From the NCBI RefSeq assembly GCF_015223195.1, contig NZ_JADFUA010000004.1, positions 124,001 through 188,000 of the forward strand: a stretch of DNA of 64,000 nt, written 5' to 3'. Below, piece after piece: positions 21,090 to 29,916 of the stretch. The translations under genes were made by a program, and so were the position numbers. How positions within the stretch are numbered: position 1 is the first letter of the stretch; every line of letters begins with the position of its first letter. Origin of the DNA: Chitinilyticum piscinae (GTDB lineage: Bacteria > Pseudomonadota > Gammaproteobacteria > Burkholderiales > Chitinibacteraceae). The notes under the pieces are model-generated. The model was not told the origin of the DNA and made no database searches. It worked only from the letters and a program-made list of their open reading frames with translations.

Positions 21090-22037
21090 GTGTCCAACAG
21101 CACAATTGCCAGTGGTGCAACGGCATATGTTTCGCACTCTTCATGCGGCATGCATGACATGGGCAAGGGGCATCCGGAATGCCCGGCACGGCTGGCCGCC
21201 ATTCAGGACAGGCTGATTGCGGCCGGATTGTGGGATTACCTCCTGCATGTGGATGCCGAACCGGCAACTCGCGCCCAGGTCGAACGCGTGCATCTCGCGC
21301 CGTATCTTGACGAACTGGCACAGCGCAGCCCGGCAGTGGGTACCGTGCAGCTTGATCCTGATACGGCCATCAATGCCTACACGCTGCGGGCGGCCTATCA
21401 TGCCGCCGGTGCCGGTATTCGGGCGGCGGATCTGGTCATGCAAGGCAAGGCGCAGAATGCATTTTGCGCGATCCGCCCACCGGGCCATCATGCCGAGCGC
21501 GACAAGTCGATGGGATTCTGCTTTTTCAACAATGTCGCAGTAGCCGCCTATCACCTGATCGCGGAATATGGACTTCAGCGCATTGCCATTATTGATTTCG
21601 ACGTGCATCACGGCAACGGCACCGAGGATATCTGCGCGGGTGATGAGCGCATTCTGATGGTGAGCATTTTCCAGCATCCTTTTTATCCCTACAGCGGTGA
21701 CCAGCCCAAGGGTAGCAATATGCTGAATGTTCCAATGGCGCGAGCGGCGACCGGGCAGGATTTCCGCGAGGTAGTCAGCGAGCGCTGGTTGCCGGCATTG
21801 CGTGCGTTCGCGCCGGAATTCATCCTCATTTCCGCGGGCTTTGACGCGCATCTTGAGGATGACATGGGCTCGCTCGGTCTGGTGGAAGCCGATTACGCCT
21901 GGGTCACCCGGCAGCTCATGAAGATCGCTGCCGAATTCTCCTCCCACCGGATTGTTTCGCTGCTGGAAGGAGGCTATGACTTGTCCGCACTTGGCCGCAG
22001 CGTAGCCGAACATGTCCGGGTTCTAACGGGCGAATGA
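21090..22037 (+). CDS. histone-deacetylase-like amidohydrolase
   Basis: Zinc hydrolase of the arginase/deacetylase fold; bacterial members deacetylate small amines or acyl-lysines. The product is 315 residues. The start is GTG 21090, preceded at 6 bp by AGGAG (21079-21083). Active-site elements are all present: RPPGHHAERD (catalytic His pair), IIDFDVHHGNGTED (zinc Asp and His), SAGFDAHLEDDMG (second zinc Asp) and the LLEGGYD loop. The substrate cannot be assigned. Confidence 0.92.
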   Translation: MSNSTIASGATAYVSHSSCGMHDMGKGHPECPARLAAIQDRLIAAGLWDYLLHVDAEPATRAQVERVHLAPYLDELAQRSPAVGTVQLDPDTAINAYTLRAAYHAAGAGIRAADLVMQGKAQNAFCAIRPPGHHAERDKSMGFCFFNNVAVAAYHLIAEYGLQRIAIIDFDVHHGNGTEDICAGDERILMVSIFQHPFYPYSGDQPKGSNMLNVPMARAATGQDFREVVSERWLPALRAFAPEFILISAGFDAHLEDDMGSLGLVEADYAWVTRQLMKIAAEFSSHRIVSLLEGGYDLSALGRSVAEHVRVLTGE

Positions 22038-22095
22038 GTGCCTTTGCTGCCCGCATGGGTTAAAGTGCTGCAACCGCGTTTTTGCTGCATTACGA

Positions 22096-23850
22096 ATGAT
22101 CTCGCCTTGTTTCATTGCCAGCCTGGCCATCAGCCTTGTACCGGTTTCGGCCATGGCCGCCAGCCGTGTCACGCCAATCGAGTATCGGGTCGAGATAGTC
22201 GCTCCCGCGGACTTGGCCAGTCTGCTGGAAAAGCACCTCGAACTGGTAAAGTGGCGCGGCGATTATCGTCTGACCGTTGAACAGCTCGATCGCCTGATCG
22301 AAACCACACCCGAGCAGGCTGCAGGTCTGCTTGCCACCGAGGGTTATTTTTCTCCCACGATTTCTGTCCAGCAGGATGAGCAGCAATTGCCACGTCAGAT
22401 CCGGGTGGTGGTGACCCCCGGCAATCCGGTGCTCATCCGCTCGGTTGATCTGCGCCTGGAAGGCCCGATTGCCGACGATGCCAACCGCAACGATGAGCTG
22501 GCTGAGCGTATCGATGCACAATGGGAATTGCCCACCGGCACCGTATTTCGGCAAAGCAGCTGGGAGCGCAGTAAATCGATGGCGCTGGAACGCTTGAGCT
22601 CGCGTGATTATCCGACAGCACGCATTATCAGCAGCGAAGCAAGGATTGATCCGCAGACTGAATCAGCAGATCTGGTTCTGCATATTGATAGTGGTCCCGC
22701 GTATGTTTATGGCCCGGTTCAGATCGAAGGATTGCGGCGCTATCCGGAAAAACTGGTCACCAACATGATCCGGATCGAACCGGGGCAACCTTATCGGCGC
22801 CGGCAGCTGCTGACGCTGCAATCGGACATCCAGAATCTCCCCCAATTTTCTGCCGTGGTTGTCGAAGCCGAATACCCTGATGTGCCTCCTTATATTGCGC
22901 CGGTGCATGTGCGGGTCGATGAGGCACCGCTACACCGGGTCGGGGTTGGGCTGGGTTATACGACCAATACCGGATTTCGCACGACACTGGATTACCGTTA
23001 CCTGAATCTGTTCGGTCAGGGCCTGGCGTTCACCAGCAAGCTGAATCTGGAGCAGAAAGAGCAGGGCCTTGACCTCGGGGTTGCATTTCCACGCACCGAA
23101 GCAGGCTATGATTTCACGGCCTATCTGAATGGCAAGACTTCGTCCATCGAAGGGCTGGATACCACGGCCTATACGCTCGGGTTGAGCCGGGTCAGACAGG
23201 AGTTCCGCCTTGAGCGCAGCATGATTCTGGAATACCAAACGGAAGAGCGTAGTGCCGGGGGGCTCAGTGACAAACCGACCGCGCTGACGTTCAACTATGT
23301 CCTCAAGCACCGCGAGCTCGACAATATCCGTGATCCGCGGCAGGGACATCTGGCTCAGTTTGAAATCGGCGGAGGCAGTGAACAATTGCTTTCCGATGCC
23401 AGCTTTTTACGCCTGTATGGCAAAGCGCTGCAATATCAGCGTTTGCCATTCGACGGCCTGCTGCAAGCCCGTATCGAGCTGGGACAGACATTCTCGGGCC
23501 AGACTGGCGGTATACCCAGTGACTGGTTGTTCCGTGCCGGTGGCAGCAATAGTGTGCGCGGCTACGATTACGAGTCGCTGGGAATTTATCGCGATGGGAC
23601 AGTCTATCCGGGGAAAGTGATCGGCACGGCATCGCTGGAATATCAGCATCCGGTGCTGAAGGACTGGCGGGCAGCGCTCTTCGCCGATTATGGCGGTGCG
23701 GCCGCCAGCTGGGGCGAACTGGATCCAGTGCTCGGCCTCGGGCTAGGGGCGCGCTGGGTAAGCCCGGTAGGCACGCTGGGCGCGGATCTGGCCTATGGCC
23801 TGGACCGCGAGCAATGGCGTTTCAGCCTGGCCTTGGGGCTGGCGTTGTGA
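22096..23850 (+). CDS. tamA: TamA, outer-membrane Omp85 subunit of the translocation and assembly module
   Basis: Works with TamB to move and insert selected proteins or lipids at the outer membrane. The product is 584 residues. A signal peptide of about 21 residues (cut near AMA-ASR) is followed by three POTRA-like repeats to about residue 260, then a barrel. The Omp85 motif VRGYDYESLG lies at about residue 490. The product is paralogous to bamA at 5481 but has fewer POTRA domains. The stop overlaps the tamB start. No strong ribosome binding site is seen. Confidence 0.93.
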   Translation: MISPCFIASLAISLVPVSAMAASRVTPIEYRVEIVAPADLASLLEKHLELVKWRGDYRLTVEQLDRLIETTPEQAAGLLATEGYFSPTISVQQDEQQLPRQIRVVVTPGNPVLIRSVDLRLEGPIADDANRNDELAERIDAQWELPTGTVFRQSSWERSKSMALERLSSRDYPTARIISSEARIDPQTESADLVLHIDSGPAYVYGPVQIEGLRRYPEKLVTNMIRIEPGQPYRRRQLLTLQSDIQNLPQFSAVVVEAEYPDVPPYIAPVHVRVDEAPLHRVGVGLGYTTNTGFRTTLDYRYLNLFGQGLAFTSKLNLEQKEQGLDLGVAFPRTEAGYDFTAYLNGKTSSIEGLDTTAYTLGLSRVRQEFRLERSMILEYQTEERSAGGLSDKPTALTFNYVLKHRELDNIRDPRQGHLAQFEIGGGSEQLLSDASFLRLYGKALQYQRLPFDGLLQARIELGQTFSGQTGGIPSDWLFRAGGSNSVRGYDYESLGIYRDGTVYPGKVIGTASLEYQHPVLKDWRAALFADYGGAAASWGELDPVLGLGLGARWVSPVGTLGADLAYGLDREQWRFSLALGLAL

Positions 23851-26800
23851 CGGCGCCGGAAACATCGCCGGCTTCACCGGCCAGCAAGCCCGCTAGCCGC
23901 CGCAACTGGCTCAGGCGGATTGTCTGGGGCATGCTGACGCTCCTGTTGCTGCCGGCCATTGTGCTTGCCGGACTATTGACATGGCTTGATACCGGTACTG
24001 GCCGTGAGTGGCTGATCACGCAGATCAATGCCAGTGGCGTGGTTCGGCTCGCCAAGCTGGAGGGCTCGCTTTGGTCACAATGGCAGGCTGTCGGCATCGA
24101 GATACGTACGCCCGGCGATACGTTTCTGCTGGACAGTGCCAAAGTCCAGTGGTCACCGTATTCGCTGCTGCTCGGGCAACTTGACATTGACCGGCTTGAG
24201 GCTGGAGTTCTCATACATAAATCCCATCCAGTCGCGCAAGTCAGCCAACCTGCCCCCCCGCCCGAATCGCTAACACTGCCCCTCGGAATCCAGATTGGTC
24301 AATTCTCCCTGCTCAAGTGGCAGGAGGATGAGCACCTTCTCTTCAGCAGGCTGGCCGGAAGGCTGGGCAGCAATGGCCGCCAGCATCAACTGGCGATCCA
24401 GCAACTGCAAGTGCCACAAGGCCAGCTGAGCGGTTCAGCCCAGCTGGATGGAAGGCTACCATTCAGGCTGGTTTCCCGCTTCCAGTTTGCAGGTGAAATC
24501 GAGCAACATCCGGTCAGTGCCAAGATCAAGGCCGATGGCCCATTGCGACAACTGGCTGTCGCAGCTACGGTAAACGGCGAAAAACTCGCAATCAATACCG
24601 AGCTGTCCCTAGATGTGTTTGCCGCACATGCCTACCAGATTGTCCGCTCGGGCAAGTTGCAGACCCGCAACGTCAATCCGCAAGCGCTGCATGCCAGTCT
24701 GCCAGCTGCCTTGCTCGACATCGATATGGAGCTCACCCCGCTCGGCGAGCAACAGGCCACGGGCAAACTGTCGATCATCAATCACCAGCCTGCCGCATTG
24801 GACAAAAAGGGTATTCCGCTCAAAGCACTAAATACCCTGCTAGAGTATCGCCATGAAAAGCTCTATTTGAAAGATTTTCAGGCCAATACCCAGGGGGTAG
24901 GGCGTATTCATGGTCAGGCCGAATTACAGAAGGGCCGCATGGATGTGCACCTGGTGGTAGAAGCGCTGAATCCGGCACAGTTGCTCAGTCGGCAACCTTC
25001 AGCCGCACTCTATGGTTCGATCACGGCAGCGGGGGCGTGGCTTGCTCCTGATCTACGGATAGCGATCCAGGACCAGCAACGCAAAGTGCAGTTGGCAACC
25101 GATCTCGGCTGGATACAGCCGGAACGTCAGCGCCGGATTGCTGTGCGCAAATTCCAGCTAACGCAACAGGCAAGCAGCCTCGATGCGTCCGGCGAAATTG
25201 CGCTGGATACAAGCCATGATTTCAGGATTGAAGCGCGTTTTCGCCAGCTTGATCCTTCCCGCTGGCTGTCTGCACCACCCGCGGACCTTAATGGCAGCCT
25301 TACTGCCAAAGGCCACTGGGCACCGGCGCTGAATCTCGACCTGGAATACCAGCTGGCAAATAGCCGTTTTGCCGGCCAAAACTTGACAGGTGAAGGCAGG
25401 TTGCAGCTTGATCGCGACCGTATCAATCAGGTTTCCGCCTGGCTGGCACTTGGCAGCAACCGCATTGCAGCCAGCGGACGCCTCGGGCAGGCAGGTGATC
25501 AGTTACAACTGCAACTGGATTTGCCCGCTCTGGAGCAATTCGGCCGCGGCTTTTCCGGGACGGCATCCGGGCAGGTACGCTTGAGCGGTGCGCTGGTAGA
25601 ACCGGAGATCAGTGTCCAGCTGGCAGCGAGCCGGCTTGCCATTCCGCAGATCGCAACGGTTGAGGAACTGGCCATTCAGGGCAGTCTTCATGCCAATCCG
25701 GATTCGCCATTCAATCTGACCGCGAAATTGCGGCAACTGGTAGCGGGGTCGCAGCGCATCAGGCAAGCCGAAGCCAGTATCACCGGCACACGCCGTCAAC
25801 ATCATGGCCGTCTGGCTGCAGATGCCGAACAGCTTGGCAGCCCGCTCTCAGCCAGACTGGAATTCACCGGAGGCCTCGGATCTGACTGGCAATGGCAAGG
25901 GCAGGTGAACTCGCTTGAAGGCCAATGGCGCCAGGGCTTTAAACTGGCACAAGCGGCAAACCTTCTGCTTGGCGCTGGACAGGGTGAAGTTACCGGAGCC
26001 CGCCTGAGCTATGGTGGCAGCGAATTGCGCCTGGAACATCTGCGCTGGACCGAACGGGGTTGGTCGAGTGCAGGCAGCATTCCGCGGCTGGTGACGGCCG
26101 AATGGCTGGAGCTGCTCCCGGATTTGCCGGTAACAGGCGATCTGGTGGCTGCGGCAAACTGGCAGCTCAATTATGACCATACGCTCAATGGCGAGATTCA
26201 CGCCAGCCGGGTGCAGGGTGATCTGCAGTGGCGCAACCCTGCCAGCACGGCCAAACCCCAGCCATTCGGCTTAACCCAGCTGCGATTTAATTTGGCCAGT
26301 AATGCCAGCCAGTTGCAGCTGGACGGTACGCTGGCTACAAACCTGGGGCAGGCAGCCATTCAGGGGGATGCCCGCTTTGATGCTGCGAAGCTGATTGATC
26401 CCCTGGCTCCTCACGCTGTGCGATTACAAGGGACGGTGCCCAATCTGGGAGCCATTGCAGCCTTGACCGGTACGGACATGCGGCTGGGTGGGGAGCTTCA
26501 GTTTGATATCCGGCGCAGCGGTACGTTGGACAAACCCGACTATGCCGGCCAGATTACCGGCAAGCAGCTGCTGGTGGCCGACCCCCCGCTTGGATTGCAA
26601 TTGCGGGATGGCCAATTGGATGTTTCCCTCTCCGGACGCAGGCTGACGCTTAACCGGCTCAGTTTCCGGGGGGGCAAGGGCACATTGAATGCCAGTGGCG
26701 TGGTTGCCATGGATCAATCCGATCAGCTTGCGGCAACAGCTGAATTGCAACTGGATCGCTTTACCCTGGCAAGCAAGGCCGACCTGCTGCTGATCGCCAG

Positions 26801-27683
26801 CGGCAAGGGTCAGATTCGCTACACGGACGGGAACATTCAAATCGCGGGCAATTTCCGCGCCGATCAGGGTGATATCCAGTATGTCGACAATGACGTACCG
26901 CGCTTGTCCGATGATGTCGTCATCGTCGGGCGCAAGGAGCCAAGGAAAAAGGCCGACATGAAGTTGGGGCTTCTGCTTGATCTCGATCTGGGGGATGATT
27001 TCCGGGTTCGTGGCTACGGACTGGATGCGATGCTCGAGGGGCAACTCCGTCTGCGCGCCAGTCCGGGCAAACCGATGACGGGTTCCGGCACTCTGGCGGT
27101 AAAGGAGGGCGGCATTTTCCGCGCCTATGGGCAGAAACTGGACATTGACCGGGGCATCTTGTCCTTCCAGGGGGCACTAGACAATCCTGCGCTGGATATT
27201 CTCGCGATGCGGCGCAACCAGCAGGTCGAGGCTGGCGTAAAGGTTGTGGGTACTGCGCGTACCCCGCGTATCAGCCTGTATTCGGAACCGACCGTACCGG
27301 ATTCGGAGAAACTGTCCTGGCTGATGTTCGGGCACGGCTCCAGCGGGATGGAAAAATCCGACAGCGCCTTGCTGCTGCAGATGCTCAACAGCATGGCCGG
27401 CAGCGGCGGGGGAAAAGGCCTGACGGATGACATTCTGGATCAGGTGGGAATTGATGAAGTTGGCTATCGCTCGGAACGCAATGACGATGGCACGACGACC
27501 CAGATAGTTTCGGTCAGCAAGCAGATGACCCGCAACCTGCGCGTGTCGCTGGAAAAGAGCCTTGATGGTTTGTCGGATGCCGTGAAGTTTTCCCTCAATC
27601 TGACCCGTGGCTGGTCCCTGATTACCCGCATCGGCACCGACAAGAGCTCGGTGGATGCGTATTACAGCTTCACCTTCGACTAA
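23847..27683 (+). CDS. tamB: TamB, inner-membrane AsmA-like lipid/protein bridge
   Basis: The product is 1278 residues from GTG 23847, which overlaps the tamA stop; an upstream in-frame ATG at 23814 would add 11 residues. One N-terminal signal-anchor helix (about residues 22-45) is followed by a very long beta-rich periplasmic taco domain made of degenerate repeats. The C-terminal DUF490/TamB domain ends in VDAYYSFTFD, which resembles an outer-membrane targeting end. The tamA-tamB pairing is conserved. Family work implicates TamB in phospholipid transport to the outer membrane. Confidence 0.93.
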   Translation: MTAPETSPASPASKPASRRNWLRRIVWGMLTLLLLPAIVLAGLLTWLDTGTGREWLITQINASGVVRLAKLEGSLWSQWQAVGIEIRTPGDTFLLDSAKVQWSPYSLLLGQLDIDRLEAGVLIHKSHPVAQVSQPAPPPESLTLPLGIQIGQFSLLKWQEDEHLLFSRLAGRLGSNGRQHQLAIQQLQVPQGQLSGSAQLDGRLPFRLVSRFQFAGEIEQHPVSAKIKADGPLRQLAVAATVNGEKLAINTELSLDVFAAHAYQIVRSGKLQTRNVNPQALHASLPAALLDIDMELTPLGEQQATGKLSIINHQPAALDKKGIPLKALNTLLEYRHEKLYLKDFQANTQGVGRIHGQAELQKGRMDVHLVVEALNPAQLLSRQPSAALYGSITAAGAWLAPDLRIAIQDQQRKVQLATDLGWIQPERQRRIAVRKFQLTQQASSLDASGEIALDTSHDFRIEARFRQLDPSRWLSAPPADLNGSLTAKGHWAPALNLDLEYQLANSRFAGQNLTGEGRLQLDRDRINQVSAWLALGSNRIAASGRLGQAGDQLQLQLDLPALEQFGRGFSGTASGQVRLSGALVEPEISVQLAASRLAIPQIATVEELAIQGSLHANPDSPFNLTAKLRQLVAGSQRIRQAEASITGTRRQHHGRLAADAEQLGSPLSARLEFTGGLGSDWQWQGQVNSLEGQWRQGFKLAQAANLLLGAGQGEVTGARLSYGGSELRLEHLRWTERGWSSAGSIPRLVTAEWLELLPDLPVTGDLVAAANWQLNYDHTLNGEIHASRVQGDLQWRNPASTAKPQPFGLTQLRFNLASNASQLQLDGTLATNLGQAAIQGDARFDAAKLIDPLAPHAVRLQGTVPNLGAIAALTGTDMRLGGELQFDIRRSGTLDKPDYAGQITGKQLLVADPPLGLQLRDGQLDVSLSGRRLTLNRLSFRGGKGTLNASGVVAMDQSDQLAATAELQLDRFTLASKADLLLIASGKGQIRYTDGNIQIAGNFRADQGDIQYVDNDVPRLSDDVVIVGRKEPRKKADMKLGLLLDLDLGDDFRVRGYGLDAMLEGQLRLRASPGKPMTGSGTLAVKEGGIFRAYGQKLDIDRGILSFQGALDNPALDILAMRRNQQVEAGVKVVGTARTPRISLYSEPTVPDSEKLSWLMFGHGSSGMEKSDSALLLQMLNSMAGSGGGKGLTDDILDQVGIDEVGYRSERNDDGTTTQIVSVSKQMTRNLRVSLEKSLDGLSDAVKFSLNLTRGWSLITRIGTDKSSVDAYYSFTFD

Positions 27684-27743
27684 GCCGTGACGCTTTTCCG
27701 AGGCTACACTGACAGCATGCTGCAGTGCCCCGGAGCCGTCATC

Positions 27744-28502
27744 ATGCCTGATTTGTCTGCACTCACCGTTTACTGGTCGCCCGCCGAGCTTTCATCCAAC
27801 CTGATCATGGCCCTGCATCTGCTGGGTTCCATGCTGCTGGGGCTGTTGCTCGGTTATGAGCGCAGCTATCGCGGGCGAGCGGCAGGCATGCGCACCTATG
27901 CCCTAGTCTGCATGGCATCGACGGGGCTGGTTGTGGCTGTTGGCTACCCACAACTCTGGTTTGGCGGCCAGCTCGCCTCCAGCCATGGACTGGGAGGCAG
28001 CTTTGGTGATCCGACCCGGGTTATCCAGGGGATTGTCAGCGGCCTTGGGTTTCTCTGTGCCGGGGTCATCATGCGCGAGGGATTCAATATCAGCGGCCTG
28101 ACGACTGCGGCATCCATCTGGGCCGCCTCGGCAATCGGCATTCTGATTGGCATCGGTTTTTATCTGTCGGCAATCGTACTGACATTGTTGTGCGTCAGCT
28201 GCATGATGTGGGGGGCCAGGCTGGAAGCCTGGCTGCCATCCCGTCCCGCCATTGCGGTAACCCTGAGATTCAGTGCCCAGGCAAGAGTCAGCGAGGAAGA
28301 GCTGCGGGCATTTGCGCACGCCCACGGCTACGATGTGGCCAGTGGCAGCATTCACATCGATGCCGGTCAGGCACTGCAGGAGTGGCACTTCGTCTGTGTC
28401 GCTGTCAGCAAGCATGCCGGCTCCAGCCTGAGCCATCTGGCGCAGGTTTTGCCGCAATTCGAAGGCCTGCAGGAATACCGCCTTGGTCACGCCCGCAACT
28501 GA
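27744..28502 (+). CDS. MgtC/SapB-family membrane protein
   Basis: The product is 252 residues from ATG 27744, preceded by CGGAG at 27731-27735; in-frame GTG 27687 and ATG 27717 are weaker alternatives. Five membrane helices form the MgtC N-domain with LLGYERSYRGRAAGMRTYALVCM and GIVSGLGFLCAGVIMREG. A cytosolic ACT-like C-domain of about 85 residues follows. MgtC proteins are tied to magnesium limitation and virulence in some species, but many SapB homologues have no known role. Confidence 0.88.
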   Translation: MPDLSALTVYWSPAELSSNLIMALHLLGSMLLGLLLGYERSYRGRAAGMRTYALVCMASTGLVVAVGYPQLWFGGQLASSHGLGGSFGDPTRVIQGIVSGLGFLCAGVIMREGFNISGLTTAASIWAASAIGILIGIGFYLSAIVLTLLCVSCMMWGARLEAWLPSRPAIAVTLRFSAQARVSEEELRAFAHAHGYDVASGSIHIDAGQALQEWHFVCVAVSKHAGSSLSHLAQVLPQFEGLQEYRLGHARN

Positions 28503-28563
28503 TTTGTTGCATGCCCAGCGAGCACCTATGCTGTAGGAAGCATTCAGCAAGCAGGAGATCGGG

Positions 28564-29142
28564 ATGGCCGCCAATCAGGCGTTGAACCAGATGGTTCAGA
28601 TGAACGAAAGCATCAAGCTGGTCGTTAATATTGCCTTTCGCATCAACCTGATGGCGCTCAATGCGATTCTGCTTTCCCGGCGCGCCGGTGATCTAGCCCG
28701 TGGCTTCGGAGTGATTTCGCAGGAACTGTGTTCCCTGTCCGTGGCGCTTTCGGAAAACATGCGGCAGGTTTCCGCGCATGCATTCCATAGTGTGGCGCAC
28801 CTCTCCGTCGGGCTGCGCCGCCAGCATCGCATGGATCTGTTCGTGCGTACTCATCAGCAGCAGACTGATGCGCGTATCGATGCCGTATTGCAGGAAGGGG
28901 CAGACTTTCTCTCCCGCAGTCATGAAGCAGCCGCCCATGAAGAAGCACAACTCCACCATCTGCTCGAGGATGCCGAGCAGTTGTGTCTGTTCGGCATCGC
29001 ACTGTCACGCTCTGCGAAGATCGAAGCGGCCTATGGCGCCAGCTACAGCAGCGCCCTGCGGGAAATCGCCCAGGAATTTGACGACTATATTCAAGCCATT
29101 CTGCCGGAGCTGGTTCAGCTGCGGCGCAACCAAGCAAGGTAA
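28564..29142 (+). CDS. soluble protein with a chemoreceptor signalling-tip sequence at its N-terminus
   Basis: The product is 192 residues with no membrane segment, HAMP or sensor domain. Residues 23-55 match the CheA/CheW-binding hairpin tip of methyl-accepting chemotaxis proteins (IAFRINLMALNA, RRAGDLARGFGVISQEL), but the Glu that normally precedes the conserved Arg-Ala-Gly is replaced. Only about 20 residues precede the tip, so the usual long descending helix is missing. The rest is helical and rich in His and Glu. AGGAG at 28553-28557 supports ATG 28564. The diiron protein gene follows after 9 bp. Role inferred: signalling partner of that protein. Confidence 0.7.
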   Translation: MAANQALNQMVQMNESIKLVVNIAFRINLMALNAILLSRRAGDLARGFGVISQELCSLSVALSENMRQVSAHAFHSVAHLSVGLRRQHRMDLFVRTHQQQTDARIDAVLQEGADFLSRSHEAAAHEEAQLHHLLEDAEQLCLFGIALSRSAKIEAAYGASYSSALREIAQEFDDYIQAILPELVQLRRNQAR

Positions 29143-29151
29143 ATCCCGCTA

Positions 29152-29910
29152 ATGAAACGTTCCATCACCTTTTTCCAGGAAGGCCAGACCCGCTGGACTG
29201 TCATCGCCCGCGACCCGGAAAAGCAGCAGTTCGTGATCGATACCAACGAATACCTGATCGAAAAGGATGGCCGGGCCCTGCTCGCAGACCCCGGGGGCAG
29301 CGAGATTTTTCCAGCCGTTTTCACCGCGCTGACCAGTGCCTGTAATCCAGCCAATCTCGATTATCTGTTTGCTTCGCACCAGGACCCTGACATCATTTCC
29401 TCACTGGCGCTCTGGCTGGATTACAAACCGTCCTTGCGCTGCTATGTCAGCCGGCTGTGGTCAGGTTTCATCCCGCATTTCGGTGGTGACGGACAGACCC
29501 TGCTGGCAATCCCGGATGAAGGCATGGATATCCAGCTGGGCAGCGGCAGGCTTTTTGCCATGCCGGCCCATTTCCTGCACTCTTCGGGCAACTTCCATCT
29601 TTACGATCCACAGTCGCGCATCCTCTTCTGTGGCGATGTGGGAGCCGCACTGCTGCCGCATGAGCAAACCGATATCTTCGTTACTGATTTCGATCGGCAC
29701 ATTCAGCATGCCGAAGGCTTTCACAAGCGCTGGATGGGCTCTCAGGAAGCCAAACTGGACTGGTGCGCCAGAGCTGCAAACATGGAGATCGACATGCTCT
29801 GCCCGCAGCATGGCGCCATCTACCAGGGGGCCGACGTGATGCGCTTCATCAACTGGTTTGCCGAGCTGCCGGTCGGACTGTCTACCTTTGCCAAGGCCAA
29901 AACTTGCTGA
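29152..29910 (+). CDS. stand-alone flavodiiron-like metallo-beta-lactamase protein (ODP type)
   Basis: The product is 252 residues. It has the diiron ligand pattern of flavodiiron proteins: H76-x-D78-x-D80, 62 residues, H143, 18 residues, D162, 57 residues, H220; the first two gaps equal those of the classical motif. The flavodoxin domain of true flavodiiron NO/O2 reductases is absent. That matches oxygen-binding diiron proteins (ODP), shown in Treponema denticola to sense oxygen/iron for chemotaxis. It lies 9 bp after the chemoreceptor-tip gene, the same kind of pairing. An enzymatic role is not excluded. Confidence 0.8.
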   Translation: MKRSITFFQEGQTRWTVIARDPEKQQFVIDTNEYLIEKDGRALLADPGGSEIFPAVFTALTSACNPANLDYLFASHQDPDIISSLALWLDYKPSLRCYVSRLWSGFIPHFGGDGQTLLAIPDEGMDIQLGSGRLFAMPAHFLHSSGNFHLYDPQSRILFCGDVGAALLPHEQTDIFVTDFDRHIQHAEGFHKRWMGSQEAKLDWCARAANMEIDMLCPQHGAIYQGADVMRFINWFAELPVGLSTFAKAKTC

Positions 29911-29916
29911 ACCGGT

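Noticed and set aside
23814-23846. Upstream ATG 23814 as the tamB start
   Set aside because: It lies inside the tamA coding end. The GTG at 23847 overlaps the tamA stop as in the other coupled genes here; the ATG remains possible.
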